Below are positions 53,370 to 62,800 of a stretch of 64,000 nucleotides of DNA, piece after piece (position 1 is the stretch's first letter; every line of letters starts with the position of its first letter). The DNA lies in NCBI GenBank assembly GCA_029261295.1, contig JAJDBP010000018.1:62001-126000 (forward strand), read 5' to 3'. This stretch comes from Nitrospirales bacterium. Lineage in GTDB: Bacteria; Nitrospirota; Nitrospiria; Nitrospirales; UBA8639. The translations under genes and the position numbers were made by a program. The notes beneath the pieces are model-generated. The model was given only the letters and a program-made list of their open reading frames with translations, was not told the origin of the DNA and made no database searches.

Positions 53370-56300
53370 CTAATTATTCAAAAAGTTTATTGAATCAATT
53401 TTTTTCATTTGTTCAATTGTGAAAGCGAGAACCTTGATTACATTTTCTATGTTTTCGATCTCCGGCAGGGAGAGATCACGGTCTTTTCGAGATTTGAGGT
53501 ATTTCTCCAGCACCTGATAGCCGCCAATTGTATATTGCCAGACATTTTCCGGTACCGGTTCGAACCAGCTCTCCTTGTTGATTTTCAGCCTTTCCTCTGC
53601 CCATATTGGTTTTTCAACCTTGTGATGACCCTTACTTTTATAGTTTCCAAAGGGGGAAGCAGGGATCCTGTGTAGGAGATGCGCCTCAATCAATTCTTGC
53701 CCCAGTGCTGATAAGGACTCGAAGGTTTGCCGTTTGTTAACAATAGGAATACACGGATAGTCAGTTTTCAGAAATTCCAGATACCTGGTGCAGTAGGCTG
53801 GACTATGAAGTATGGCATAGATGTAGCCCAGAATTTCTTCCGGAAGGTAATGATACCCGTATTGGCCGTCAAGGAAATCACGAAACTCCTTTTTGAAATT
53901 TTCAATCCTCGACTTTCCTTCAAATGAGTCATCGTCAAAAAGCTGTGCTTTTGATTCTTTTTCCTTTTCCTCTGATGGATAAAGGTAAAGGGGAAATAAT
54001 GCAATACCGCCTCTACGGAAATAGTTCGTGTCCGTAATAGCTTCTGTCACAGACACAATATCGTAATGATCTGATCCAATAACTTGAAACTGCCTCCCAT
54101 TTACCAAAACAATATTATCCCTGTTCCAAATATGCCCCATAACTTCATGGCGCGGACGATCTACCACATCAGTATGGTGGAAATATGCCTGGCAGTCGAA
54201 AGGGCGATAAAGGATTTTTGTAAATGCTTTTTTATAATTCTGATCCTTTGAAAGGGCCTGTCTTTTTTCTTTCAAATCCCAACCTGAACTACTCTTAAGG
54301 TTGTATTTTTCCGCAAGGGCTTCATCTGTTAATTCCATATTTCTGAAATTAGCGATGCGTTTTTGTAAAGCCTTTTCATCGTGGTCAATAACAAAATGAT
54401 CACGATGTGTTTTCACTCCAGAATTGTGTTCCTGGAAGATCTGAGGAAGTGAGATGCCTTTTTCAAATTCCTTCTTGAGCTCTGAATCTTGATATAAGAA
54501 AAGGTAATCTGGAGAAACGGGAGAAAGTTCTTTCCAATCAATTGTATCCAGAGAATTCTCAAGGCAAGCTATATATTTCTGTTTTCTTTTTCCCCAAAGA
54601 TCGCTCTTTAAGACCTTTTTTCCTAACCCCGGCTTCTTGACGAGGATGGAGATTGCCACCCCCTGTTCAATGTCGAAAACATTATCATCTTTGGACCCAT
54701 CCTGAGCCTTTTCCTTTTTCTTTGTACTGCCATGCAGATCAAGTATATACAGGTGATCAAAAGTACTTAAGAGCGACTGCCTCATTCCCTTCAGCGTCAC
54801 ATTTTCGATGAAAGAGTGATTCGTGATAACTGCTACTATGCCTTCGTCTTGTTTTTCCATCTCCCACTGGGCATAACGAAGGAATTTAATAAAGTCATCC
54901 TGTAGTCGAGGGTTCTTCTCACCCAAAGGCATATCATCCACTTTGTAATAATTTTCAAATGTTTTCTCTTCAATCGATTTTGAGGTATCCCTACCACGCA
55001 AGAGCTTCTGTATCCAATCCCCGTTATTTTTCGACTTATCGCTGTAAGGTGGATTTCCTGTTATTACTAAAATTTTCCGTTCTTTGATTTCCTGAGCTTT
55101 TTTGCCTTCCGTTGCTAATGCCGGCAGTAAGTAATTTGCCTGGGGGACAACGGGCTCCAAGGTATTGGTTAGGTAAATCTGAAGACGCTCCTTGGGTTGC
55201 ATCGTGTACCCTTTGTCGTGCAGGTACTGACTGAGCTTCAGGTGGGCAATGGTGTAAGGAGCAATAAGATATTCAAAACCAAATAGGTTTTTAAGGATGT
55301 GTTCCCGGATGACAAGATCTCGCTTGCCTTCAGATGTCTGATCTAGAATCCGTTCAATGATTTCCAGCAAGAAGGTCCCGGTCCCGGTGGCAAAATCTAG
55401 AATGGTTACCCTGTCTCGGTCGGCCAGACCCTTACTGATATTGAAATCATTTCGCAAGATGTCATCAATGGCCCTGATGATGAAATTAACCACGGGTGGG
55501 GGCGTGTAGTAGACGCCCCTGGCCTTTTTTGTCTTCTTATCAAAATATTTCAGATAGTCCTCGTAAAAATACACGTACGGGTCTTTTTGGAAGAGGAGTT
55601 TGTCCTCCTCTGTTTTGAACAGACGGAGTTGCCCCTTTTTGTCAAAAGATAGATCCTCATGAATTTCCACCAGATCGAGATGGTTCATGATGTTTAGGAT
55701 TTCCTCCACAATCCAGCGTACATCGGCATAGCGCTCACGAGTTTGGAGGACCTTGATAAATTCAATTAGTTCCCGAATTACCTCGAAGTTGCTGGGTATG
55801 AATTGGTCCGCATTAAACAGGGTGATTTGTTGGTCTTCTGTATTGAGTTTGGCGAGAAACAACCCGTAAGTGAGCATCTGGGAAAAAGCATCTGCGAAAT
55901 CGTCGAGGCCAAGCTCATGAAAAATGTTAATGCGAAGGGATTCATATAAACCAAATAACTTACCCTGCCGGTTATCCTTTTCTTGTCTTTCCAATTCTTC
56001 ATGCAGGAAATCCCTAAGAGCATGGGACCGAACTGCTAGTGCTTTGGCCAATTCGTCCGCTCTACCAATTCCTTTTGGCGCAACAGAGAAAAAGTTACAG
56101 ATGATATTTTTAACGCCCTCTGCCTTTTCGGGGTTTGGCTTGAAGGAGGGATGTTCAAGGTCGGTTAGGTAACAAAGCGTTTCTCGTTGGATTTGATCAT
56201 CATGGAGCCAAACCCATTCGATATAGTTGGTGAGGAGAATATTGTTTGAAAGATTTTGGTACTTTTTGATCTGTTCTGATTTGATGACGTTATCAAGGTT

Positions 56301-56528
56301 CTCTGTTACTTTTTTATTTTCGACGTAACCTATTATTGATTCTGAATGTGTGACCTTAAAATCAGGAGCGCTGTTTTCCTTCTTTTTCGGTTCATGTTGG
56401 ATATGGATTCCTTCGTCAGCAAAAGCATTTAATAATTCTTCCAATGCACTTCTATCTGTGTGTTCGGTCTTGTCCTCTATAGGGGTTTCTTGAAACTTCT
56501 GTAAGTAAATTTGGAAAGGATCATTCAT
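53370..56528 (-). CDS. Single-polypeptide restriction-modification enzyme (type IIG-like, Type ISP-like C-terminus)
   Basis: 1052 residues. Residues 55-72 hold a PD-(D/E)xK nuclease candidate: PDFKVT then IIGYVENKK (Asp56, Glu70, Lys72). The adenine methyltransferase follows: GVYYTPPPVVNFIIRAIDDI (338 on), motif I TILDFATGTGTFLLEIIERI (Asp378 region) and motif IV ITGNPPYSD (492-495). The C-terminal part contains LPEEILGYIYAILHSPAYCT, RYLEFLKTDYPCIPIVNKRQ, similar to the specificity domain of Type ISP enzymes, but the helicase that Type ISP carries is absent. It probably methylates one strand and cleaves by one chain. Recognition sequence unknown. Confidence 0.85.
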   Translation of the reverse strand: MNDPFQIYLQKFQETPIEDKTEHTDRSALEELLNAFADEGIHIQHEPKKKENSAPDFKVTHSESIIGYVENKKVTENLDNVIKSEQIKKYQNLSNNILLTNYIEWVWLHDDQIQRETLCYLTDLEHPSFKPNPEKAEGVKNIICNFFSVAPKGIGRADELAKALAVRSHALRDFLHEELERQEKDNRQGKLFGLYESLRINIFHELGLDDFADAFSQMLTYGLFLAKLNTEDQQITLFNADQFIPSNFEVIRELIEFIKVLQTRERYADVRWIVEEILNIMNHLDLVEIHEDLSFDKKGQLRLFKTEEDKLLFQKDPYVYFYEDYLKYFDKKTKKARGVYYTPPPVVNFIIRAIDDILRNDFNISKGLADRDRVTILDFATGTGTFLLEIIERILDQTSEGKRDLVIREHILKNLFGFEYLIAPYTIAHLKLSQYLHDKGYTMQPKERLQIYLTNTLEPVVPQANYLLPALATEGKKAQEIKERKILVITGNPPYSDKSKNNGDWIQKLLRGRDTSKSIEEKTFENYYKVDDMPLGEKNPRLQDDFIKFLRYAQWEMEKQDEGIVAVITNHSFIENVTLKGMRQSLLSTFDHLYILDLHGSTKKKEKAQDGSKDDNVFDIEQGVAISILVKKPGLGKKVLKSDLWGKRKQKYIACLENSLDTIDWKELSPVSPDYLFLYQDSELKKEFEKGISLPQIFQEHNSGVKTHRDHFVIDHDEKALQKRIANFRNMELTDEALAEKYNLKSSSGWDLKEKRQALSKDQNYKKAFTKILYRPFDCQAYFHHTDVVDRPRHEVMGHIWNRDNIVLVNGRQFQVIGSDHYDIVSVTEAITDTNYFRRGGIALFPLYLYPSEEKEKESKAQLFDDDSFEGKSRIENFKKEFRDFLDGQYGYHYLPEEILGYIYAILHSPAYCTRYLEFLKTDYPCIPIVNKRQTFESLSALGQELIEAHLLHRIPASPFGNYKSKGHHKVEKPIWAEERLKINKESWFEPVPENVWQYTIGGYQVLEKYLKSRKDRDLSLPEIENIENVIKVLAFTIEQMKKIDSINFLNN

Positions 56529-56823
56529 AACTAGTGGCCTTTAATAGGCAAATGGATAGTTACAATTTTTGAAGAATTGAGGTGAGGTCTTGGGTTGACT
56601 TACGACCAATTCGCGCCAAATTGATAGAGAAACTGGAAGCTAGTCTTAAAAACGAATATTCCGTGTTTAATACCAATTCATAACAGTTCGTTTATTTTTC
56701 CTCATTGCTTTTGTAAGTGTCACAATCTTATTGATTTTTGAGCCCTACTGCCATGCTACCCAACCCATTGAATAAAGTACAGAATTATTGTTCAGGCAGA
56801 TTTGTCGGGGGAGAGGGGGTTAT

Positions 56824-57091
56824 GCCGGGTCTCGTTCCGGCGGACGAGCCACTTTGGTTTCGGCCAAAGTGGCCAAAACCATTGACGCCCAAACTGGCCA
56901 CATCAGGTGTGTCGAACGCCGCCCTGTGGAGCGCGGACCAACTCGCGGCGCTCAAACAAGGCCCGCGTCAGGATACCAGCAATCGCCAGAGAGGCCAGTC
57001 AGCAGGCGTCGGACTATAGGAGGCCAATAATTAGTGCGCGTCTTTTCTCCGGTGTCCGCCCCCCAGCTCGGCCATGCCCCCAGGGCAGGGG
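56824..57091 (+). repeat. Dispersed mosaic repeat, copy 6 (A unit with B-type end)
   Basis: GCCGGGTCTCGTTCCGGC, then CACTTTGGtttcggCCAAAGTGG, CCAAAACCATTGACGCCC, ACCAACTCGCGGCGCTCAAAC, GGCCAGTCAGCAGGCGTCGGA, then CCGGTGTCCGCC and GCCATGCCCCCAGGGCAGGGG. The stem has changed from TCCTTTTG/CAAAAGGA to CACTTTGG/CCAAAGTG with both arms changed together. It lies in the gene-free stretch 56529-57162; before it I see no feature. Confidence 0.8.
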
Positions 57092-57162
57092 AATCCGTAT
57101 GAAAGAAAAGGAAGATGAATCCTCGATGACGAATGTCGGGGATGACGAGTCAATCCAGGGTG

Positions 57163-57456
57163 TTATGCCAAGGCGGTTTGAATCTTTTGGGGATGTTGAC
57201 GGAGGTCCAGAACCCTTTGCACGATTACAGTGTTCGGATCATCCATTTTGTAATAAATGGCGTATGGAAATCTTTTTGCCAGCAAGCGGTGATATCCAAA
57301 AACCTTCGGGTGAATTCCGGCATACAATGCCAATGAGTCGATGTCGGCAAATACGGCATCGAAGAAATACTCGCCGACTCCTTCCGCTTGGTTTTCATAA
57401 AATTGCCGACCTGTCTGAAGGTCTTCCAGAGCAGATCCCAGTATCCTGATTTTCAT
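57163..57456 (-). CDS. ParE/RelE-superfamily toxin
   Basis: 97 residues: KIRILGSALEDLQTGRQFYE, AVFADIDSLALYAGIHPKVF, GYHRLLAKRFPYAIYYKMDD, VQRVLDLRQHPQKIQ. The Y...R...P.aiyY and the 'vlavlh.rr.P' type end (VQRVLDLRQHPQ) are those of ParE/RelE toxins. It shares ATGA with the antitoxin gene upstream. Gyrase or mRNA target not predictable. Confidence 0.88.
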   Translation of the reverse strand: MKIRILGSALEDLQTGRQFYENQAEGVGEYFFDAVFADIDSLALYAGIHPKVFGYHRLLAKRFPYAIYYKMDDPNTVIVQRVLDLRQHPQKIQTALA

Positions 57457-57671
57457 TCAAATCGTTTCCGAAGTTCCTTCTTGCCTTCCTTCCAGTCAAG
57501 AATTTTCTCCTGTCCCGATTGAACCCTCTGCTCTGTTTCTTGTAATAACGATTCATGCCAGGCGGGAGATTGAATCGATTGGTCATCGCTGGACAGATCC
57601 TCCCAAATGGCTTCCATGACTCGGAGCTTTTCCTCGCGAGACATCTGTTTGATCTCTAGGATGTCTTTCAT
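57453..57671 (-). CDS. Addiction-module antitoxin (unstab_antitox type)
   Basis: 72 residues: DILEIKQMSREEKLRVMEAI, WEDLSSDDQSIQSPAWHESL, LQETEQRVQSGQEKILDWKE. The 'l..e.l..lp..ErlelmeaiW.sL' N-terminus and 'sPeWH..vL.eR..r...G' middle are typical of the antitoxin family paired with RelE/ParE toxins. The ribosome site is GGAGGAAACG before the ATG. It overlaps the toxin start by four bases. Confidence 0.88.
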   Translation of the reverse strand: MKDILEIKQMSREEKLRVMEAIWEDLSSDDQSIQSPAWHESLLQETEQRVQSGQEKILDWKEGKKELRKRFE

Positions 57672-57930
57672 CGTTTCCTCCCTCTAGCCTTTCGGGCAAC
57701 ATACGAACGGTCTGGGCTTCATGTCTTTATTGTACTTGAAGGTTTCTCGAGTATCTATGAGGATTTTGTGGGAATTGTGGGTAGAGATCCGTGGACATCA
57801 TATTGAAGGGCCTAGCATACAGAAGAATAACGTCCAGTTAGTGCCTACATGGATGACGGAGTTCAGATGGACGCCCAATGAATGATGCCGGGGGTGATGT
57901 GATGGTGGAAGCGGATTGAATAGCTAGTGT

Positions 57931-58160
57931 ACTAGATAAAAACATGGGGCTCAGGATCAGACTGGGTTTCGCCCCCGAACGACGAGCCACCTTTGTTTCG
58001 GCAAAAGTGGCCAAAACCATGTTGGCCGTGGCATGGCACCCTCGGGTGCCTTGCGCGGTTCACCGACACCGGCGGCGCGCAAACTCGCTGCGCTCAAACA
58101 ATGCCCGCCTTTTATCCGGTGCCGGTTGCACGGCTCAGCCATGCCACCAGGCCAGGGGAG
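57931..58160 (+). repeat. Dispersed mosaic repeat, copy 7 (B-type)
   Basis: ACTAGATAAAAACATGGGG, GACTGGGTTTCGCCCCCG, CCACCTTTGtttcggCAAAAGTGG (one mismatch in the stem), CCAAAACCATGTTGGCCGTGG, ACCGACACCGGCGGCGCG with CGGTGCCGGTTGCACGGCTC, and GCCATGCCACCAGGCCAGGGG. Fills the middle of the gene-free stretch 57672-58263 directly downstream of the VapB-like gene. Confidence 0.85.
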
Positions 58161-58263
58161 CCTGGAAGAGATGGTAAACAATTCGCTGGGCTCAGACACG
58201 TTTCACCTTTTTGGTAAATCGGCGGTCGAGTTGGCTGAACGGTCGGTGAGAGGTGTCGAAGAG

Positions 58264-58464
58264 TTATGATTTGGAAATCAATCGCCGACGCGGTGGCAGT
58301 TTCAATTGCTTTTCTGACCCTCCAAGTTGAGCTAGGCGATATGCAGCCTCTTTAGAAATGAGTGCCTCAAGCCCTAACCGAACTAGTGAGGTTTTTTCTT
58401 TAACGCCGGTTAATTTTGAGGCTCTTTCGAGAAGGTCATGATCAATATTTAAGGTCGTTCTCAT
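58264..58464 (-). CDS. VapB-type antitoxin, toxin partner missing
   Basis: 66 residues: MRTTLNIDHDLLERASKLTG, VKEKTSLVRLGLEALISKEA, then LGGSEKQLKLPPRRRLISKS. The N-terminal ribbon-helix-helix and the Lys/Arg-rich tail belong to the VapB family. No VapC (PIN domain) gene follows; the next bases downstream lead to mosaic-repeat copy 7. The antitoxin is therefore an orphan here. Confidence 0.85.
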   Translation of the reverse strand: MRTTLNIDHDLLERASKLTGVKEKTSLVRLGLEALISKEAAYRLAQLGGSEKQLKLPPRRRLISKS

Positions 58465-58576
58465 AGGTATAAATTTGTACTATTGATGCATATAAGTCAA
58501 CTCGCTTTTGATGATCGACAGAAGAAGGTGGATGTCTGATGAAGGATGCTGGAGGAGATGTGAAGCTTTAATCAAT

Positions 58577-58848
58577 GCCGGGTCTCGTCCCGGCGGACGA
58601 ATTCCTTTTGTTTCGGCAAAAGGACTCAAAACCATGTTGGCCGTGCCATGGCCCTTCGGGTGCCCAGCGCGGTTCACCGACTCCGGCGGCGCGCAAACTC
58701 GCTGCGCTCAAATAAGGTCCGCGTCAGGATACAAGCGTTCGCCAGAGGGGCCAGTCAGCAGGCGTCGGACTATTGGAGGTCAATCATTAGTGCCCGCCTT
58801 TTTCTGGTGCCCGCTCCCCTGCTCGACCATGCCACGAGGCCACGAGAC
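58577..58848 (+). repeat. Dispersed mosaic repeat, copy 8 (B head, A middle, B end)
   Basis: GCCGGGTCTCGTCCCGGC, CCTTTTGtttcggCAAAAGG, CCATGTTGGCCGTGCCATGG, AAACTCGCTGCGCTCAAATAA, then GGCCAGTCAGCAGGCGTCGGA as in A-type copies and a B-type end (GACCATGCCACGAGGCCACG). Reading a long plus-strand frame through it (58508 on) gives no protein character until the ATG at 58988. Confidence 0.8.
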
Positions 58849-58987
58849 CCTAGCAAGTTCAGTTTCCGCCTACAGCGAGACAAACATATCCACCATGCGC
58901 TACCCGTTTTTTTTGACAACGTTGGCCAAACTGATACACTTTATTGAAGGGATTTTTGAGATATTCACACACATTCGGAGAGACACG

Positions 58988-59287
58988 ATGAAGACTTTTG
59001 TATTGGTATTGTTCTTCGGCCTGGCGTTATCAACTGAAGCAGTTGAGGCGCAGAGCCCAGAAGCATCACCGACAAAGTGCCAGCAATTGGCGCTTGATTT
59101 TGGAAAAGACCCCGACGCGTTAACTGCGGAACATTTACAACAGCTTCGATTTTGTATTACTCAAACCTTGAATGATCGTGAAGCCAAGAATCCTCCTGCG
59201 ATGCTCAAGGGCACCATTATTGACCCACTCACGTCATCTGATACTGGTGCATCGCCGAGCCCCTCAAGCCTCAATTCCAACGACTAA
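58988..59287 (+). CDS. Small exported protein of unknown function
   Basis: 99 residues from ATG 58988 (ribosome site GGAGAG nearby): a signal peptide MKTFVLVLFFGLALSTEAVE (cleavage near VEAQ), then a short mature part (TKCQQLALDFGKDPDALTAE, LQQLRFCITQTLNDREA) with two cysteines and a low-complexity end (SDTGASPSPSSLNSND). The long upstream in-frame extension is mosaic repeat and is excluded. Periplasmic or secreted; family not recognised. Confidence 0.6.
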   Translation: MKTFVLVLFFGLALSTEAVEAQSPEASPTKCQQLALDFGKDPDALTAEHLQQLRFCITQTLNDREAKNPPAMLKGTIIDPLTSSDTGASPSPSSLNSND

Positions 59288-59477
59288 CATTCGCGCGACT
59301 CTCTAGCGACGTTGGGGTTCAGATGGTGAAGAAATAACTCAGCACTCTATTGAGAGTAGGAGGAAGGATAATTGAACTATTGAGGATCTACCTTGTCATG
59401 AGCCGAAAGATGACGAACTCGCCGACAGGGGGCGAACGCCTTGAACAGGCTTATCCACTTGCCCACTTATATCTCCG

Positions 59478-59813
59478 TTAGGATTCTGCTGAATCAAAGT
59501 GATCTTTTCTGAGAACACTAGCATCGATCACAAAGATGCTTCCGGAGTGTCGTTCCAAGAATGGTTTCAGTCCTGAGAGAATGGGCTCAACTTTCTCTTC
59601 TGGGACCACGGTCAAGATCATTTGCAAACTGCTCGTGTCATTGAACATCAAGTGCCCTTCGTGGAACCCACTATGTCCCTTCCCAGATAGATTGCTGAAG
59701 ATGGTGTAGCCACTGGCTTTGATGCGATCGAGTACTTCTGTGACGAAGTTCAAGTGTTCGCCGTCAATGATGACTTTGATTTCTTTCATCGGATGAAGCT
59801 TGATGGTGCTCAT
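59478..59813 (-). CDS. PII-like regulator linked to DabA
   Basis: 111 residues from ATG 59813, preceded by GAGGAGGG ten bases upstream; an in-frame ATG at 59861 overlaps dabA. The fold is PII/CutA-like ferredoxin: MKEIKVIIDGEHLNFVTEVL, DRIKASGYTIFSNLSGKGHS, MILTVVPEEKVEPILSGLKP. PII-like proteins sit beside DabA-DabB or bicarbonate transporters in many genomes and probably sense adenine nucleotides or bicarbonate; that is family knowledge. Last gene of dabB-dabA-PII. Confidence 0.8.
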   Translation of the reverse strand: MSTIKLHPMKEIKVIIDGEHLNFVTEVLDRIKASGYTIFSNLSGKGHSGFHEGHLMFNDTSSLQMILTVVPEEKVEPILSGLKPFLERHSGSIFVIDASVLRKDHFDSAES

Positions 59814-59842
59814 GATGTCCAGGCCCTCCTCAACCTGATGGA

Positions 59843-62800
59843 TTACTGAATGAGTTGCCAATCGTTTTGTGAATCATGAAAAAAGAATTCCCTGGTGTCC
59901 GGTTCTAGGGCCACCAGATTGATCCATTGATTGCCCATGAGGCGTTGAAGAATGCCATGTCGCGAGATGATCATGCTGATTCGTGTACGCGGTGCTTCGA
60001 TAATCACAAACAATCGCATAGGTTCGTGATAGGGTTTTTCCCCATCAAAAACGGTTTGTACTGGCAAGCCAACACAGAGATCACTTTGGGATCCATACAT
60101 GACCCCGACGCGGCTCACCACATTGTGATAGACCTTGCTTCCGGCACCATACACCACTGGGTCCACCGTGGAAAAATAATGCTCCATATTGATCCAATTT
60201 GCCACGATCATGGGTGCAGTCATGATAATTTCCAAATATTTTCCTGTCTCATCTTGCGAATGATCGTACGAGTGTAAAAACGTTCGCCCCTCAAGATTCA
60301 TGCCTTGTGTGAGGAGACGTCGTCCCACAATAAATGCGGTGTGTCGAGAAAGGCCCCATTCGGGCCGAACTTGAGACCAATCGACGCTCCGTTGTTTGGT
60401 CCTCTCAGATGCCTCATGCAACGATTTGCAGCCTTTGTCGTCAGGTAAGCGAGTGAGCCGCTCCCTACTATTGCGGTGAGTGGCTTCATCCAAGTCGTGT
60501 TGGAGTCTCCCTAAATCTTTACGATGAGTTGCTGGTACGTCTTCCAGGTCAAACAATTCGACCTCGTCAGTGGTGGTGTCATGTTGACCTGGCAGGAAAT
60601 GCGTATCAAGAGGAATGTGAATGCCTTTTTGCGCCAGAATGTGCCGCACTTGTCCTTTGTTGGCCATGGCTGCAAAGGTTCGGGCATTCGAGACACCGTG
60701 GTTTCCTCCACAAGCCCCACAGTCTAAAGCCGACTCAAAGGGATTGTTATCAGAAATGCTACCATGGGCGCACGTTAAGATGAGTCGGGAAAACGTTTTG
60801 GTGAACCCTAAAGCCCGAAGCGCGGTTTCTACGAACAGGGCTTGTTCGGTGGCGGTGAATCCTGTTTGCGTGATGCGATGCATCCGATTGGTGACAGCGC
60901 GGTCGTGGATACCATAGTGGCCTCGTAAGTTTTCAATAAATTTCGTGTGGTCAGATTCCGTCCAGTGGAGTCTGCTGAGTAACTCCTGGTCTTCGATCGG
61001 ATCAAACGTTATGTGGCTCAGCGCGAGCTTGCGAAGTCGTTCGACTTGGTCATGTGAAACGGCCATCCCTCGTCGACCGCCCTGTTCGATGAGCATGCGA
61101 TAGATCGTGGCACGGTTCTCTGAGGCAACCATCTCCTCTGCCTCCTGGTTGGTCAGCTTGTCAACGGTCAACGTCGTGCCAAGGGGCATGGCAAATCGTT
61201 CTTTAAACCAGGACGTGATCCGTTTAAACCACAAAGGGCTCAAGGTTTGGCCAAACAGCCTGAACCCGAAAAACCAGCCAATGGCTTCGACCATGACATA
61301 CGGTGTAATCACGTTTTCTTTTAAATCATGAAGGAGCGTATGTCCTGCTCTGGCTAGCTGTTGTCGTTCCAGAAATTGTTTGGCCGCTTTGCCTTGATAC
61401 GCTCGAGGAATTTCTTTGATGACATGTTTGGGTTTGAGCAGCACCGGACATTGATCGGTTTCTTGCTCGCTTCCAAATGCTTGATAGGAAAGGGGCACGC
61501 CAAAAAATCCGGCAAATCCAAAGGTTTCATTTCCTCCGACTTCTTCGAAATGTCGACGAAAACCCTCAGATCGAACATCAATGCAGAAAATTCCCTGAGC
61601 CGACGGACGTGATTCACCGGGTTGTTCCTCTGACTCATCGATTTTTCCGAGTTTCGCAAGATTCGAAGAAAACCCTGGGAGAAAATCTTTAATGAAGGAG
61701 AGTTCAAAGGCTTTCAGCCAAATCGGACCATGTTGTGACTCTGGAAATTGTGATGCCCATTCCAATAATCTCACCAATGTTTCTTGAGGACTGGTGACTA
61801 ACTCATTGACTGAGACGTCAAGGGATTTGGCGAGGTGCAACGCAATTAACGCCTTTTGGTGAATGTCTTGGTCTCGGCGACTCGACTGCCATTTTTCTCG
61901 GATGAGACTGACACTCTGATCGAGTGCATCAATAGGCAAGGGTTGTTCTACAAACAGTGAAAGCCCAAGATCTTCGACAATCTTTTCTGGTAAGCCATTG
62001 AGCTTCCATTCCTTGTACAGGCCATATCCAGCAGGGTGGCTCTCGAGAAAGGACTGAATCGAAGGATAGGTTCCTGGGATGCCAAGTTTGTCTTGGCAAG
62101 CCAATGCGACCAGTTCTTTTTCATAAAACAAGCGAACCGCGAGGTATTTGATCAGGTCGATACGATTGGCATTCTGCCATTGATAATCCGATTGTTCCGA
62201 CCGCCATTTGATGAATCCGGCCCATCCCGACAACTGCGCCAAATGCATGGTGAAATAATCCATCCACACTTCACGCGGAATGGCCATGGCCTCGAGGCTT
62301 TCGAGGATGGCATCTTCTGGTCGGTTCGGAAGATGTTGAATTTTGGATTGCCATTGTGGAATGCCTAGCACCGAACCAGACCGATCTATTTGGGCCAATG
62401 CTTTCCAACCACCATAAAAGGTTTTTTCTCGAAGAGGCATAGGCCAAGCCGCATGTCCTTCATCCAGAAAACCACCACACCATTTGATGAGCTCATAGTT
62501 CATGAGGTCTTGAACCGTGGTGCTCAGGGTTTGGTCGCACCAGGCCGACAGGATGAAATCCGAGGCAAGGTCCTTTTGCTCGGTAGCAGAATGATCATTG
62601 AAAGAAAAGGAAGGCGGGTTTGACTTCGACAGAGCTTGGAGTCGCTCAATGAGCACCTTGACTTCATTGTCGTCTTGATACTGTTGCAAGAGGGCTGAAG
62701 CCACATCCGGTGCGGTGTAACCGGTTCCATGGATGAGAATTGCGCGTAAGGCCTCGTGATGAGAGATTTTTCGATTGCCGATGGCCATGTGTTGATTTTC

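Noticed and set aside
58508..58987. N-terminal extension of the small exported protein
   Set aside because: The extension lies in mosaic-repeat copy 8 and has no coding character; the signal peptide begins at ATG 58988.
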